40,900 nt of DNA from Streptomyces sp. 150FB (GCF_000818195.1 NZ_JTHL01000001.1:4884206-4925105), one strand, 5' to 3'; shown: positions 1-8,262, counted from the stretch's first letter. Notes: a model not told the origin generated them from the letters alone. Program-made: numbers and translations.

Positions 1-701
1 ACACACCGTTCTTCCTCGCCACCGCGCTGGTCTCGGCAGCCGCCGCGATCTCCGGTGTGCTGATGAGCGTGCTCGACGTGGCGGTGGACGACGCGGCGAG
101 TGTGGTCGCCGGCCTGGTGGTCGTCGGCGGCGGCTTCGTACCGGCCCTCGCCTTCAAACTGGCCGGCATGCGGATGCCCGCACTGCCCACCACCGCCCAG
201 CAGTTGCAGGAGAACATCGATCCCTACAACGGCCGGGACGTCGCCACCCGCACCGAGCTGGCGAGCGGCTGGATGACGGCGCTGTACGCGGCGACCGGGA
301 CCATCTGCGGCGCCTGCCTCATCGCACTGGCCAGGCGGCCCGACCTGCCCGAGGCGCTGACCGCCATCGCGCTGACGCTGCTGCTCCTGCTGCACGGACG
401 CGGCATGGTCCACGTGTGGCAGCGGCTGACGCTGGTGGTGCCCGGCGCCTGGGGCGCGTTCCTGATGATCGTCGGCGCGGCCGGCTCGCTCGGCGCCTCC
501 GACCGGCCCGCGTTCGTCGCCGGCCTGCTGGCGCTGGCCGCCGTCCTCGCCATCCTGTCCTGGACGGTGCCGGGCCGCCGGATGCTGCCGTACTGGGGCC
601 GCGCGGCCGAGATCCTGCACTCCCTGCTGGCCGTGGCCCTGCTGCCGCTGACGCTGTGGACGCTCGGCCTCTTCGGCTACCTGCGGTCGATCATGGGCTG
701 A
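1..701 (+). CDS. eccD: Type VII secretion integral membrane protein EccD, C-terminal part (5' end outside window)
   Basis: The reading frame is open from base 3, so the gene starts upstream; 232 residues are visible. EccD forms the lining of the inner-membrane ESX/T7SS channel. The fragment shows about seven hydrophobic segments out of the eleven usual for the family. Between the second and third lies the conserved cytoplasmic stretch LPTTAQQLQENIDP, which is typical of actinobacterial EccD. The protein ends with a hydrophobic helix and SIMG. The next gene, eccB, follows after 100 bases on the same strand, as expected for a T7SS core cluster. The EccD N-terminal ubiquitin-like domain and the first four helices must lie outside the window. 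The family call is firm; the exact length cannot be known. Confidence 0.88.
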   Translation, partial: TPFFLATALVSAAAAISGVLMSVLDVAVDDAASVVAGLVVVGGGFVPALAFKLAGMRMPALPTTAQQLQENIDPYNGRDVATRTELASGWMTALYAATGTICGACLIALARRPDLPEALTAIALTLLLLLHGRGMVHVWQRLTLVVPGAWGAFLMIVGAAGSLGASDRPAFVAGLLALAAVLAILSWTVPGRRMLPYWGRAAEILHSLLAVALLPLTLWTLGLFGYLRSIMG

Positions 702-801
702 CAGCGGAGCGCGGGGTACGGCGGACAGCCGCCGGCGGTCGTCCGACCGGCCGCGGGCGGGCAGTCGGGTAACACACCAACGGAGCGGCAGGCGGAGCGA
801 G

Positions 802-2427
802 ATGCAGTCCAAGCGCGACCAGGTCCAGGCGCACAGTTTCATCATGAGCCGGCTGACGTCCGGGATGCTGCTCGCCGATCCCGACGCGGCCGACAGCCCG
901 CTCGGCCGCACCACCCGGGGCTTTCTGGTGGGCATTCTGATCGCCGTCATGGTGTCGGCCGGAGCGTTCGTCTTCGGACTGCTCGTGCCGGGCGGCAAGA
1001 CGTCCTGGAAGACCTCGGGCGGCCTCATCGTCAACAAGGACACCGGCGGCCGTTACCTGTACCTCGACGGTCGGCTGCGACCCGTACGGAACTACGCGTC
1101 GGCCCGGCTGCTCGGCGGCTCCGACCTCAAGGCGACCGACGTCGGCACCGCCTCGCTGCGGGACACCCCCGTCGGCGTACCGGTCGGCATCCCCGGCGCC
1201 CCGGACAACATCCCGGGCGCCGCCGACCTGGACAGCGGTGCGTGGCAGGTGTGTTCCACGGTCGTGACGACCGTGGACCAGCAGGGCGGCGCCCGTACGC
1301 CGACCCCGCTGACCTCCGTGGTCGCGGGCAGCGCCGAGGCCGGCGAGGGACTCGGCACCAGCCAGGGCGTCGTGGTGACCGGGCCCGACAAGACCTCGTA
1401 CCTGGTGTGGCAGGGCAGCCGCCTCAAACTGGACAAGGCGACCGGCGCCGCCGTCTCCCTCGGCTACGGCTCCGTCGCACCGCGCACAGTGACCGCCGCC
1501 TTCCTGGACGCACTGGTCTCGGGCCCCGCGCTCGTCCCGCCGGCCGTGCCGGGCCGGGGCGGCGCCGGACCCCGGTTGGAGGGCAACGCCAGCACGGTCG
1601 GCCAGGTCTTCCAGGTGCGCGTACCGGGCTCGACGGCGCAGTACTACCTGCTGCGCGAGGAGGGCCTCGTACCCCTCACCGACACCGGCGCCGCGCTGGC
1701 GCTCGGCGATCCGGCCACCCGCGAGAAGGCGTACGGCGGTGACTCGCCCCGCGCCGCCGTCCTCGGCACCGACGCGCTCAAGCAGCACCTGGCGCCCGGC
1801 AGCGAAGGCACCTCACCGGCCACCGACGGGCTGCCCGTCTCGCCGCCGAAGGCGGTCGACGTACCGGCCGGTGCCTCGGCGTGCGCGCGGGTCGAGCCCG
1901 GGACCGGCGGCGGCACCCGGGTGACCACCGTGCTCGTACCGACGGGCCTGCTGGCGCCGGTGGCACAGGTGTCGGGCGCCGAGGTGACCCAGGCCTGTCT
2001 GCGCGTCGACGCCGTGATCGTCCGGCCGGGACACGGCGCGCTCGTCCGGGCGCTGGGTGCCGGTGGTACCACCGTCGGTGACACCACGTACCTGGTGGGG
2101 GACACCGGGGCCAAGTACCGCGTCCCCACCGCCCAGGCGCTCTCGGCGCTCGGGTATCAGGAGTCGCAGGTACGGGCGCTGCCCTCGCCGCTGCTGGCGA
2201 TGCTGCCGACCGGACCCGACCTCGACCCGAAGGCGGCCTCCGGCGCCGTGAAACCCACTGTCACGGCGGGGGATTGCGGTTCGGCGCGGGAGGGCACACT
2301 CGTGCCGGGCGGGCTGTCCGGCGGTTCGACCTCGGTCCCCGGCAACTCGGTCGCCGGCACCTCGGCCGTGGCCGGCTCCGCCGCCGTCGCGGGCTCGGCC
2401 TCCGTACCCGCGAAGAGCGCCCACTGA
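802..2427 (+). CDS. eccB: Type VII secretion protein EccB
   Basis: This 541-residue protein matches EccB, the membrane-anchored component with a large extracytoplasmic domain that forms part of the ESX core complex. Visible hallmarks are the N-terminal MQSKRDQVQAHSFIMSRLTS, one transmembrane helix at about residues 36-60, and right after it the conserved SGGLIVNKDTGGRYLYLDG and LRPVRNYASARLL blocks. Four cysteines in the outer domain could form disulfides. The C-terminal 40 residues are a low-complexity Gly/Ser/Val/Ala tail (repeats of VAGSA type), which is unusual and may be a flexible or wall-spanning end. The ATG has a purine-rich ribosome site (GGAGCGAG) immediately upstream. Gene order eccD-eccB supports the call. 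EccC, EccE and the mycosin protease are not in this window. Confidence 0.93.
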   Translation: MQSKRDQVQAHSFIMSRLTSGMLLADPDAADSPLGRTTRGFLVGILIAVMVSAGAFVFGLLVPGGKTSWKTSGGLIVNKDTGGRYLYLDGRLRPVRNYASARLLGGSDLKATDVGTASLRDTPVGVPVGIPGAPDNIPGAADLDSGAWQVCSTVVTTVDQQGGARTPTPLTSVVAGSAEAGEGLGTSQGVVVTGPDKTSYLVWQGSRLKLDKATGAAVSLGYGSVAPRTVTAAFLDALVSGPALVPPAVPGRGGAGPRLEGNASTVGQVFQVRVPGSTAQYYLLREEGLVPLTDTGAALALGDPATREKAYGGDSPRAAVLGTDALKQHLAPGSEGTSPATDGLPVSPPKAVDVPAGASACARVEPGTGGGTRVTTVLVPTGLLAPVAQVSGAEVTQACLRVDAVIVRPGHGALVRALGAGGTTVGDTTYLVGDTGAKYRVPTAQALSALGYQESQVRALPSPLLAMLPTGPDLDPKAASGAVKPTVTAGDCGSAREGTLVPGGLSGGSTSVPGNSVAGTSAVAGSAAVAGSASVPAKSAH

Positions 2428-2459
2428 GACCCGTGGAAAGACCCCTGGAGAGCTGGAGT

Positions 2460-2505
2460 GCGCCAAAGATGTGGGTTTCCTGGAATGTTCAGCTCCATTT
2501 TGGCG
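2460..2505. repeat. Inverted repeat upstream of the WXG100 promoter
   Basis: GCGCCAAA at 2460-2467 and its exact reverse complement TTTGGCGC at 2498-2505 are separated by 30 bases. The pair lies between the eccB stop and the predicted -35 box at 2517. It could be a binding site for a regulator of the WXG100 genes or a weak hairpin ending eccB transcription. The sequence alone does not decide. Confidence 0.4.
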
Positions 2506-2516
2506 CCCAGGCATCA

Positions 2517-2546
2517 TTGCGATTCGAACTCCTGTAACTCTAGGCT
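2517..2546 (+). promoter_or_regulatory. Predicted sigma-70-type (HrdB-like) promoter of the WXG100 genes
   Basis: TTGCGA at 2517-2522 and TAGGCT at 2541-2546 are separated by 18 bases, close to the streptomycete housekeeping pattern (TTGAC, 16-18 bases, TAGRRT-like). The surrounding stretch is much more AT-rich than the rest of the window, as expected for a promoter. The start codon of the first WXG100 gene is 58 bases downstream of the -10 box. Confidence 0.5.
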
Positions 2547-2604
2547 CATTTACTAGCTCCGTCCGAAGATTCCGACGCACACCGTGCACGACGAGAGGCA
2601 CACC

Positions 2605-2946
2605 ATGGCAGGCGATGGCCAGCAGTCAAATGAACAGGCGACCAGGAACGGAATCCAGGCCCTGGAGTCCGCGTTCAGCGGCATCCTGAAGTCCCGGCAG
2701 GACGTCGACGGGACCCGCGCCACACTCTCCAGCGGCTACCAGGGCAGTGACGGTGGCCAGTTCGGCCAGCTTCTCCAGCAGTGGGACGACCAGGCCAACG
2801 TCATCCTCAAGAACCTTGAGGACATGATCGACAAGCTCAACACGAGCCTCCAGCAGCACAGCAAGACGCAGGGCTCGTCGAACGACGCGATCAACCAGGC
2901 GTACAACCAGTCCGACTCGGTCTTCCACCAGCTCACCGGAGCCTGA
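2605..2946 (+). CDS. WXG100 family protein with YQG in place of WXG
   Basis: A 113-residue, helix-rich, Cys-free protein of the size and character of ESX substrates. The hairpin turn that normally carries Trp-x-Gly reads SGYQGSDGGQ, so Tyr replaces Trp. The C terminus has YNQSD, which fits the YxxxD/E T7SS export signal. The start at 2605 is preferred over the upstream in-frame GTG at 2584 because GAGAGG lies 6 bases before the ATG. A second WXG100 gene follows 119 bases downstream with an intact WYG motif, so the two probably form an EsxA/EsxB-like heterodimer exported together. The family call is good; which of the two is the EsxA or EsxB equivalent cannot be told. Confidence 0.82.
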   Translation: MAGDGQQSNEQATRNGIQALESAFSGILKSRQDVDGTRATLSSGYQGSDGGQFGQLLQQWDDQANVILKNLEDMIDKLNTSLQQHSKTQGSSNDAINQAYNQSDSVFHQLTGA

Positions 2947-3065
2947 CCGGACCGGAGCCTGACCGGACCGGGTCGCCGGGAGCGGCTCTTCGGTGCCGTC
3001 GCGACCCGCCGTTACGACCTGCTGTTACGACTTGACGTCATGACCCGAGACGAGACGAGATCATC

Positions 3066-3386
3066 ATGCCTGACCTGACCGACGGTTCCATCTTCGTCGA
3101 CTACGCCCACATGGAGAACGCCGCCGACGACATGGTCCAGCAGACCAAGGCGATCGCCAACACACTGTCGTCGCTCGAGGCGGAGCTGGGCGAGCTGAAG
3201 AAGACCTGGTACGGCGACGACGCCACGGTCTACACGCAGAAGCAGGCGGCCTGGGACCAGGCCGTGAAGAACATGGAGCAGTTGCTGACCTCGCACTCCA
3301 GCCTGCTCTCGGACATCTCGGGCAACTACAAGTACAGCGAGAACTCGCTCTCGCAGATGTGGTCCGAAGTCACCATCGGCCGCTGA
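3066..3386 (+). CDS. WXG100 family protein (EsxA/EsxB-like)
   Basis: A 106-residue all-helical protein with the canonical WXG turn: KKTWYGDD sits between two long amphipathic helices. Near the C terminus YKYSE fits the YxxxE export signal of T7SS substrates. It is probably the dimer partner of the YQG-type protein encoded just upstream, the usual arrangement of WXG100 pairs next to an ESX core. There is no signal peptide. A purine-rich stretch (GAGACGAGA) precedes the ATG. The start MPDLTDGSIFVDY gives the usual family length of about 100 residues. Confidence 0.9.
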   Translation: MPDLTDGSIFVDYAHMENAADDMVQQTKAIANTLSSLEAELGELKKTWYGDDATVYTQKQAAWDQAVKNMEQLLTSHSSLLSDISGNYKYSENSLSQMWSEVTIGR

Positions 3387-3412
3387 GTCTTCGGGTACGG
3401 GACCCGGCACCG

Positions 3413-3488
3413 GGGACCCGCACCCGGGACCCGCACACCGAACAGCACACCGGAAACAGCACACCGCAACAGCACACGGGACCCGCAC
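3413..3488 (+). repeat. Short repeats in the intergenic region after the WXG100 pair
   Basis: The 216-base gap between the WXG100 gene and the next gene holds three copies of GGGACCCGCAC (3413, 3426, 3478) and, between the second and third, three copies of ACAGCACAC (3442, 3456, 3469). No ORF with coding character is seen here. The repeats may be a remnant of slippage or may form RNA structure between the two genes. Confidence 0.5.
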
Positions 3489-3602
3489 TCCCACCGGCAC
3501 CACCGCGCACCGAACGACTCGGTACGGAGTCACTGAACTGTCACCGCCCTTTGCCGCCCGGACTCCGTTGCGCGACGGCGGGCCCAGAAGCAGGAGGATC
3601 AC

Positions 3603-4052
3603 ATGGCGGATCTGACGCACCTCGACTCGAAGGGGCTTCAGACCTTCGTCGACAACGACGTGGACGGCTTCATGAACGAGCTGGAAGCGATTCGTAAGGA
3701 CGACCCGGCGGGTGTGCGGGCGCTCCAGAGCATCCTGGCCGGCCGCACCACAGCGGACACACTCCAGGAGAACCAGGTCCTCGCGATCGGCCTGATGGCG
3801 GCCGACGACTCCGTCAACGGGAGTTCGCTGATCTCCAAGGTGAAGGACTCGGCGCAGTCCGTGGACGACATCTTCGTGTCGCAGAAGACGCTGTTCAAGG
3901 ACGTCGACCGGGATCTGCGGGAGACCATCAAGACGCTTCTCAAGACCCAGGGCACCAACCTGTCGTCGATCGAGGGCGAGAAGCTGCTCGACATCTTCTC
4001 GGATGTGGACGGCGATCTCGGCGGCGGATCCGGCGGCGGCGATGACAGCTAG
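3603..4052 (+). CDS. Small helical acidic protein in the T7SS locus, function unknown
   Basis: This 149-residue protein has a very good ribosome site (AGGAGG, 5 bases before ATG). It is predicted mainly helical and acidic, without signal peptide or transmembrane segment, and ends in a Gly/Asp/Ser tail (GGGSGGGDDS). I do not recognise a named family. It lacks a WXG motif, although its size, helicity and place after the WXG100 pair suggest another T7SS substrate or a substrate-associated protein. Conserved-looking blocks are FVDNDVDGFMNELEAIR near the start and VDDIFVSQKTLFKDVDRDLRETI in the second half. It could also be a cytoplasmic chaperone for the larger exported proteins. It is a real gene by ribosome site, codon pattern and context. 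Confidence 0.7.
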   Translation: MADLTHLDSKGLQTFVDNDVDGFMNELEAIRKDDPAGVRALQSILAGRTTADTLQENQVLAIGLMAADDSVNGSSLISKVKDSAQSVDDIFVSQKTLFKDVDRDLRETIKTLLKTQGTNLSSIEGEKLLDIFSDVDGDLGGGSGGGDDS

Positions 4053-4203
4053 CAGCAGCCAGGCAGCACACAGCAAGCCCGTAAGCCCGTAAGGCAGCTC
4101 GCCCGCACGGCCGGCATCGCCGGCACCATGAGCGCCGTCCCGTACCGCCCGGTCCACCGCAGGGCCGGCATCCCGATGTCCCCCACCGCACGGAGCCCTC
4201 GCC

Positions 4204-7200
4204 ATGCCGGTCACGAACGACCCAGACGACTACTGGGGCAAGGCTGTCACGCTCCTCACCGGTTACGCGATGCCGAGCCGGAAAACGCTCTTCGACAAGC
4301 TGAAGAGCAAAGAGGGCATTCCGCTGTTCCGGATGGACATCCAGAGCATGGACATGCGTGCCGTCGCGCCCGAGGACTTCACCGCCATCAGCGGCTGGAA
4401 CACCCACGACGGCGAGGACTACGACCTCGCCTTCTACACGGCGGGCGGGAACGGCGCTCATGACGGCGGGGTGCAGATGCACCGCGCGCGCATCGTGTTC
4501 ATCGGCATCCCGAGCGTCGACGGCAAGGGCCACCTCCTCGACACGGGCGAGACCTGGGAGGCCGGCGCCTTCACCGGGCACTACGGCGACGAGTGGGACC
4601 TCGGCCCGCTGTCGCAGTACCTCGGCGGTCCCAAGGCGGCGCTGAACGGGCTGCTCGGCGGGACGACTCGCGACGTGTCGTTCAGCGGGCTGGACGTGGC
4701 CGACGCCGAGGCGGTCGACCTCGCCTCGTTCGAGCGCACCGCCCAGGCGTTCGACCGGGCCACCCAGTTCTTCATCGATCACGCGAAGACACTGGAGGCC
4801 TGGGAGAACTCGATCGGCACCGAGCAGTCCGCGTGGCGCGGGCAGGCGGCCGGGGTCTTCTGGCACCTGATCCACCAGCTCCACAAGAACTACGACAGTT
4901 ACGTGGACCAACTCGGCGGCACCGACTACCAGTCCAAGAACCAGATGCAGAGCGGCTACCGGCCGAAGTCGCTGTTCGGTGACTCGCTGGCCGGCGCGCA
5001 GCAGAACCTGATCACCCAGGCGAAGGCGCTCCAGGACGCGTGGAACACCTGGTCGCAGACGTACTTCTACGACCCGCACCGCATGCTGCTGACCGCCCTG
5101 GACGAACTCACCAAGTGGGTCATCGCCAACAACGTGCCCTACATCCAGTCGCACTCGAACATGTCGTACGCCCCGACGTACTCGACGACGGACCAGTTCC
5201 AGGAGAACAGCCCGTACGGTCCGCTGAACGACATCAACACCTTCAAGAAGCTCGCCGAGAAGGTTGTCACCGACTGGAACACGCATGTCGACAGTGATCT
5301 CGGCAACCCCGCCCAGACGGTGATCTCGACCCTCGGCAATGACTGGAGCGATGCGGGCGGCGACTTCGACGATCCGCTGACGACCAAGGACACGACGACG
5401 CTCAGCGAGTCGTACCAGACGGAAGCGGCGGAGATCGCCCAGGAGAAGGCGGACCAGAACCAGCAGGATCTGAACGACAGCCTCGACGGCCTCGGTGACG
5501 ACCTCAACAACGGGCTCGACGGTCTTGGCGACAACCTGAACGACCTGGGTGACGGGCTCGGTGACAACCTCAACGGCCTGGGCGACAACCTGAACAACCT
5601 GGGCGACGGGCTCGGCGACAACCTCAACGGTCTCGGCGACAACCTGAACAACCTGGGTGACGGCCTCGGCAACAACCTGAACAACCTGGGCAACGGGCTC
5701 GGCGACAGCCTCAACGGACTCGGTGGTCCCGGACCCGGCACGAACCTCAACGGCGGCGGCCCCCCGCCGGACCTCAGCAACCTCAGAACGCTCAACACCC
5801 CGCTCAACGGCCCCGGCGGCCTTCTGGGCGGCGGCCCCGGCGGCGACCCGGGCGGTGGTCCCGGCATGCCGCTCCCGCTGACCAACAACCTGCTCGGCGG
5901 GCCGAACGGCACCCCGCCCCCCGTCAGCCTCAACGGTGGCTTGAATCTCCCCAACAGCCGGGTGGACAGCCTCACCGGCCCCGGAGGCGGTACCACCAAG
6001 CTGAACGCCGACGGTTCGCTGGAGACGACGTTCCCCGACGGCAGCAAGTCGGTGGTCAACCCGACCGACGGCACGGTGACCACGACGACACCGGACGGCA
6101 ACAGCACCACCTCGCCGCTCAACTCCGGTGACTCCTTCAAGAATCCGGACGGCAGCACCACCACGCTCAACCCGGACGGGACCCTCACCACCAGGTCCCC
6201 CGACGGTACGAGCACCACGATCAACCCGGACACCGGCGCGACGACCACCACCAACCCGGACGGCTCGACCACCACGTCGAACCTGAATCCGCAGGTGGGC
6301 AGCTTCTCCACACCGGGCGGCGGTACGTCACACCTCAACCCGGACGGTTCGCTGACCAACACCCTCCCGGACGGCACCCAGGAGACGATCAACCCCACCA
6401 ACCACACGGTGACCACCACAACACCGGACGGTCACAGCACCACGTCGCCGCTCAACACCGGTGACGCCTTCAAGAACCCGGACGGCAGCACAACGACACT
6501 GAACCCGGACGGGACCCTCACCACGAAGTTCCCCGACGGCACGATCGACACGGTGAACCCGGCGACCGGTGAACTCAACACCACGTCCCCGGACGGTACG
6601 CAGCACACGTCGAACCTCAATCCGCCCGGGATCGACGGGCTCCCCGGCCCGAAGGACCTCACGAACAACCTGAACAATCCGCCCAGCGACCTCGACCTCG
6701 ACAACCACCTCCCGGACTCGCTCAACCTGAACTCCCTGGGGAACAGCGGCAATCTGCCCGGCGGCGGGCTGCCGGACTCCACCTCGCTGCTGAACTCCGG
6801 CGGGGTCGGCGGGGGCGGTGCGGGGAGCGGGCTGAACGGCTTCGGCGACCCGTCGCTCGACGACTTCGAGGACTACGACTCCACCCCGTTCACCGGCGGC
6901 CCGCTCGGCGGCACGTCCAACGACCTCTCCGCCCTGATGGGCGGGCAGCAGGCGCAGCAGGGCCCCGCAGGCACACCGCTCAACCCGATGAGCGGCGGCG
7001 GTGGCGGCGGCATGGGCGGCGGCGGTGGCATGGGTGGCGGAGGCGGCGGCGGCTCCAACAACAACGAGCGCGTCAGGAACGTCCTCGGCGGCGAGACGGG
7101 CGGCGCTTCGCTGCGCCGGACCAGCTCCAGGGGGGTGCCGGAGGAGGGTGAGGACGTGGTCCTCTCGCGGAGCGGCCGGCCCACGACCAGTTCCGGGAGC

Positions 7201-7350
7201 CCGATGTACCCGGGCGGCGGTGGGCACGGCGGCGGCCAGGGCGACCAGTCGACCAGCAGTGGCGACAGGGAGCGGGCCGGCTGGGTGCCCGAGGACGACG
7301 ACGTCTGGGGCACCGAAGGAGAAGGCGGCGCACCGGCGGTGATCGGATGA
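4204..7350 (+). CDS. AAWKG-family-like T7SS protein with two repeat regions
   Basis: 1048 residues. The N-terminal 410 residues are a folded domain with a helical WXG-like turn, SAWRGQAAGVFWHL (Trp211), matching my memory of Streptomyces proteins named AAWKG family. Residues about 426-508 are an 18-residue repeat built from LGDNLNN and LGDGLGDNLNG units. Residues about 595-810 contain two copies of a 105-110-residue unit made of short PDG turns (NPDGTLTT, SPDGTSTT, TTTTPDG), likely a beta-solenoid. The tail is Gly-rich (residues 930-952) and ends with low-complexity charged sequence. There is no signal peptide, so export through T7SS is inferred from the WXG-like turn and location. It overlaps the next gene by ATGA. 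The long repeats suggest a stalk or adhesin-like extension; the role is unknown. Confidence 0.8.
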   Translation: MPVTNDPDDYWGKAVTLLTGYAMPSRKTLFDKLKSKEGIPLFRMDIQSMDMRAVAPEDFTAISGWNTHDGEDYDLAFYTAGGNGAHDGGVQMHRARIVFIGIPSVDGKGHLLDTGETWEAGAFTGHYGDEWDLGPLSQYLGGPKAALNGLLGGTTRDVSFSGLDVADAEAVDLASFERTAQAFDRATQFFIDHAKTLEAWENSIGTEQSAWRGQAAGVFWHLIHQLHKNYDSYVDQLGGTDYQSKNQMQSGYRPKSLFGDSLAGAQQNLITQAKALQDAWNTWSQTYFYDPHRMLLTALDELTKWVIANNVPYIQSHSNMSYAPTYSTTDQFQENSPYGPLNDINTFKKLAEKVVTDWNTHVDSDLGNPAQTVISTLGNDWSDAGGDFDDPLTTKDTTTLSESYQTEAAEIAQEKADQNQQDLNDSLDGLGDDLNNGLDGLGDNLNDLGDGLGDNLNGLGDNLNNLGDGLGDNLNGLGDNLNNLGDGLGNNLNNLGNGLGDSLNGLGGPGPGTNLNGGGPPPDLSNLRTLNTPLNGPGGLLGGGPGGDPGGGPGMPLPLTNNLLGGPNGTPPPVSLNGGLNLPNSRVDSLTGPGGGTTKLNADGSLETTFPDGSKSVVNPTDGTVTTTTPDGNSTTSPLNSGDSFKNPDGSTTTLNPDGTLTTRSPDGTSTTINPDTGATTTTNPDGSTTTSNLNPQVGSFSTPGGGTSHLNPDGSLTNTLPDGTQETINPTNHTVTTTTPDGHSTTSPLNTGDAFKNPDGSTTTLNPDGTLTTKFPDGTIDTVNPATGELNTTSPDGTQHTSNLNPPGIDGLPGPKDLTNNLNNPPSDLDLDNHLPDSLNLNSLGNSGNLPGGGLPDSTSLLNSGGVGGGGAGSGLNGFGDPSLDDFEDYDSTPFTGGPLGGTSNDLSALMGGQQAQQGPAGTPLNPMSGGGGGGMGGGGGMGGGGGGGSNNNERVRNVLGGETGGASLRRTSSRGVPEEGEDVVLSRSGRPTTSSGSPMYPGGGGHGGGQGDQSTSSGDRERAGWVPEDDDVWGTEGEGGAPAVIG
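5479..5727 (+). repeat. In-frame 54-bp (18-residue) tandem repeats, LGDNLN type
   Basis: Within the AAWKG-like gene the sequence alternates LGDNLNN, LGDGLGD and NLNG segments, giving an 18-residue period that recurs about four times with few changes. DNA copies differ mostly at third positions, so the protein pattern seems to be under selection. The Leu/Asp/Asn pattern is amphipathic. Confidence 0.8.
5986..6633 (+). repeat. Two large in-frame repeats of PDG-turn ladders
   Basis: Two units of about 105-110 residues follow each other (from GTTKLNADGSLETTFPDG and from GTSHLNPDGSLTNTLPDG). Each is a ladder of shorter 12-15-residue steps with PDG turns and Thr-rich strands. The regular step suggests a beta-solenoid or beta-hairpin stack. 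Confidence 0.8.
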
Positions 7351-7913
7351 CCGGCGAGGGCGGCAGCGCGGGGAACGGCGTGGGTCCGGGCGCCACCGGG
7401 CACACCCAGGACGGTGAGTCCGGCGCCGTACAGGGGATGAACCCCTTCACGGCCTCGGTGGAGCAGCGGCTCGCCGAGGCGGTGGCCGAACTCGAGGCCA
7501 CCCAGGCCGGAGTGGCGAAGGCGGAGGCCGAACTGCGGGAGGCGTCCGTCACCGTACGGTCGAAGGACCGCGCCGTGGAGGTCACCGTAGGACACCAGGG
7601 CGAGCTGATCGGGCTGCGGTTCCTCGACGGCAAGTACCGCACGATGGCCGCCGCGGAACTCGCGGGCGCCGTACTGGAATCGGCGACCCGGGCACGTACG
7701 CTGATGTCGCGGCGGGTGATGGAGACCTTCGAACCGTTCACACGGCCCAGCGCCGGTGTGCCGGAGCTGACCGGGGTGGACGTCGACTGGGCGAAGATCT
7801 TCGGCCCTGCCGTACTTGACGACCCGAACGCGGAGCCCAGCCGGCAGCAGGGGGCACGGGGACTGCGCGACGAGATCAACGAGGACGCGGAGGACGAACA
7901 GCGACATGGGTGA
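7347..7913 (+). CDS. YbaB/EbfC family DNA-binding-like protein
   Basis: 188 residues. An N-terminal flexible stretch is followed by a helix with LAEAVAELEATQAGVAKAEAELREASV and then the beta strands DRAVEVTVGHQGELIGLRFLDGKYRTM, the usual helix plus three-strand pattern of the YbaB/EbfC fold, ending with a helix (AAAELAGAVLESATRARTLMSRRVMETF). YbaB proteins are nucleoid-associated dimers. Related proteins such as mycobacterial EspL occur in ESX loci, so a role in T7SS substrate stability or regulation is equally possible. The gene starts inside the stop of the upstream gene (ATGA) and overlaps the next gene by 8 bases, so translation is coupled. The C-terminal 30 residues are acidic and probably disordered. 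Confidence 0.75.
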   Translation: MTGEGGSAGNGVGPGATGHTQDGESGAVQGMNPFTASVEQRLAEAVAELEATQAGVAKAEAELREASVTVRSKDRAVEVTVGHQGELIGLRFLDGKYRTMAAAELAGAVLESATRARTLMSRRVMETFEPFTRPSAGVPELTGVDVDWAKIFGPAVLDDPNAEPSRQQGARGLRDEINEDAEDEQRHG

Positions 7914-8256
7914 GAGCAACGCGTACTACGCCGACCCGGCCCGTGTTCAGGGCGGCGTACGGCAGATGAACCAGATCAGCTCGCTCGTCGAGGGCCTCGT
8001 CGGCGACTTCGTCAGCTCGGCCAATCTGACGCGCGACTGGTGCGGTCAGAGCGACTCGATGGCCAAAGAGCTGATTCCGCAGGAGAAGAAGGAGCGGGAC
8101 GGGTCGATCGACACCGGCCGCGCGCTCTCCGAAGCGGTGGTCGGCGTCGTCAACGGTACGAACGACAACGTGAAGAACATCCTGACCACCCAGGGCGGCA
8201 ATCTGGACGCGATCCGCCAGTCCGCGGGTGGCGGGGGACACCGGCCGAGGCACTGA
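7906..8256 (+). CDS. Small WCG-motif (WXG100-like) protein encoded directly before the giant
   Basis: 116 residues, mostly helical. The turn between helices reads LTRDWCGQSD, that is Trp-Cys-Gly, a valid WXG motif. The N terminus has YYADPARVQGGVRQMNQISSLVEGLVGDF, typical of ESX-type small proteins. The start ATG lies within the end of the YbaB-like gene (8-base overlap), with GGAGG 12 bases upstream. The giant gene begins 6 bases after its stop. In LXG-type T7SS toxins, small helical partners encoded directly upstream bind the toxin N terminus and allow export; a similar partner role for this protein is a reasonable inference. The C-terminal tail (GGGGHRPRH) is disordered. Confidence 0.75.
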   Translation: MGESNAYYADPARVQGGVRQMNQISSLVEGLVGDFVSSANLTRDWCGQSDSMAKELIPQEKKERDGSIDTGRALSEAVVGVVNGTNDNVKNILTTQGGNLDAIRQSAGGGGHRPRH

Positions 8257-8262
8257 GCCGCC

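Noticed and set aside
3033..3040. 8-base palindrome TGACGTCA before the second WXG100 gene
   Set aside because: Too short and with no linked bacterial regulator to support as an operator.
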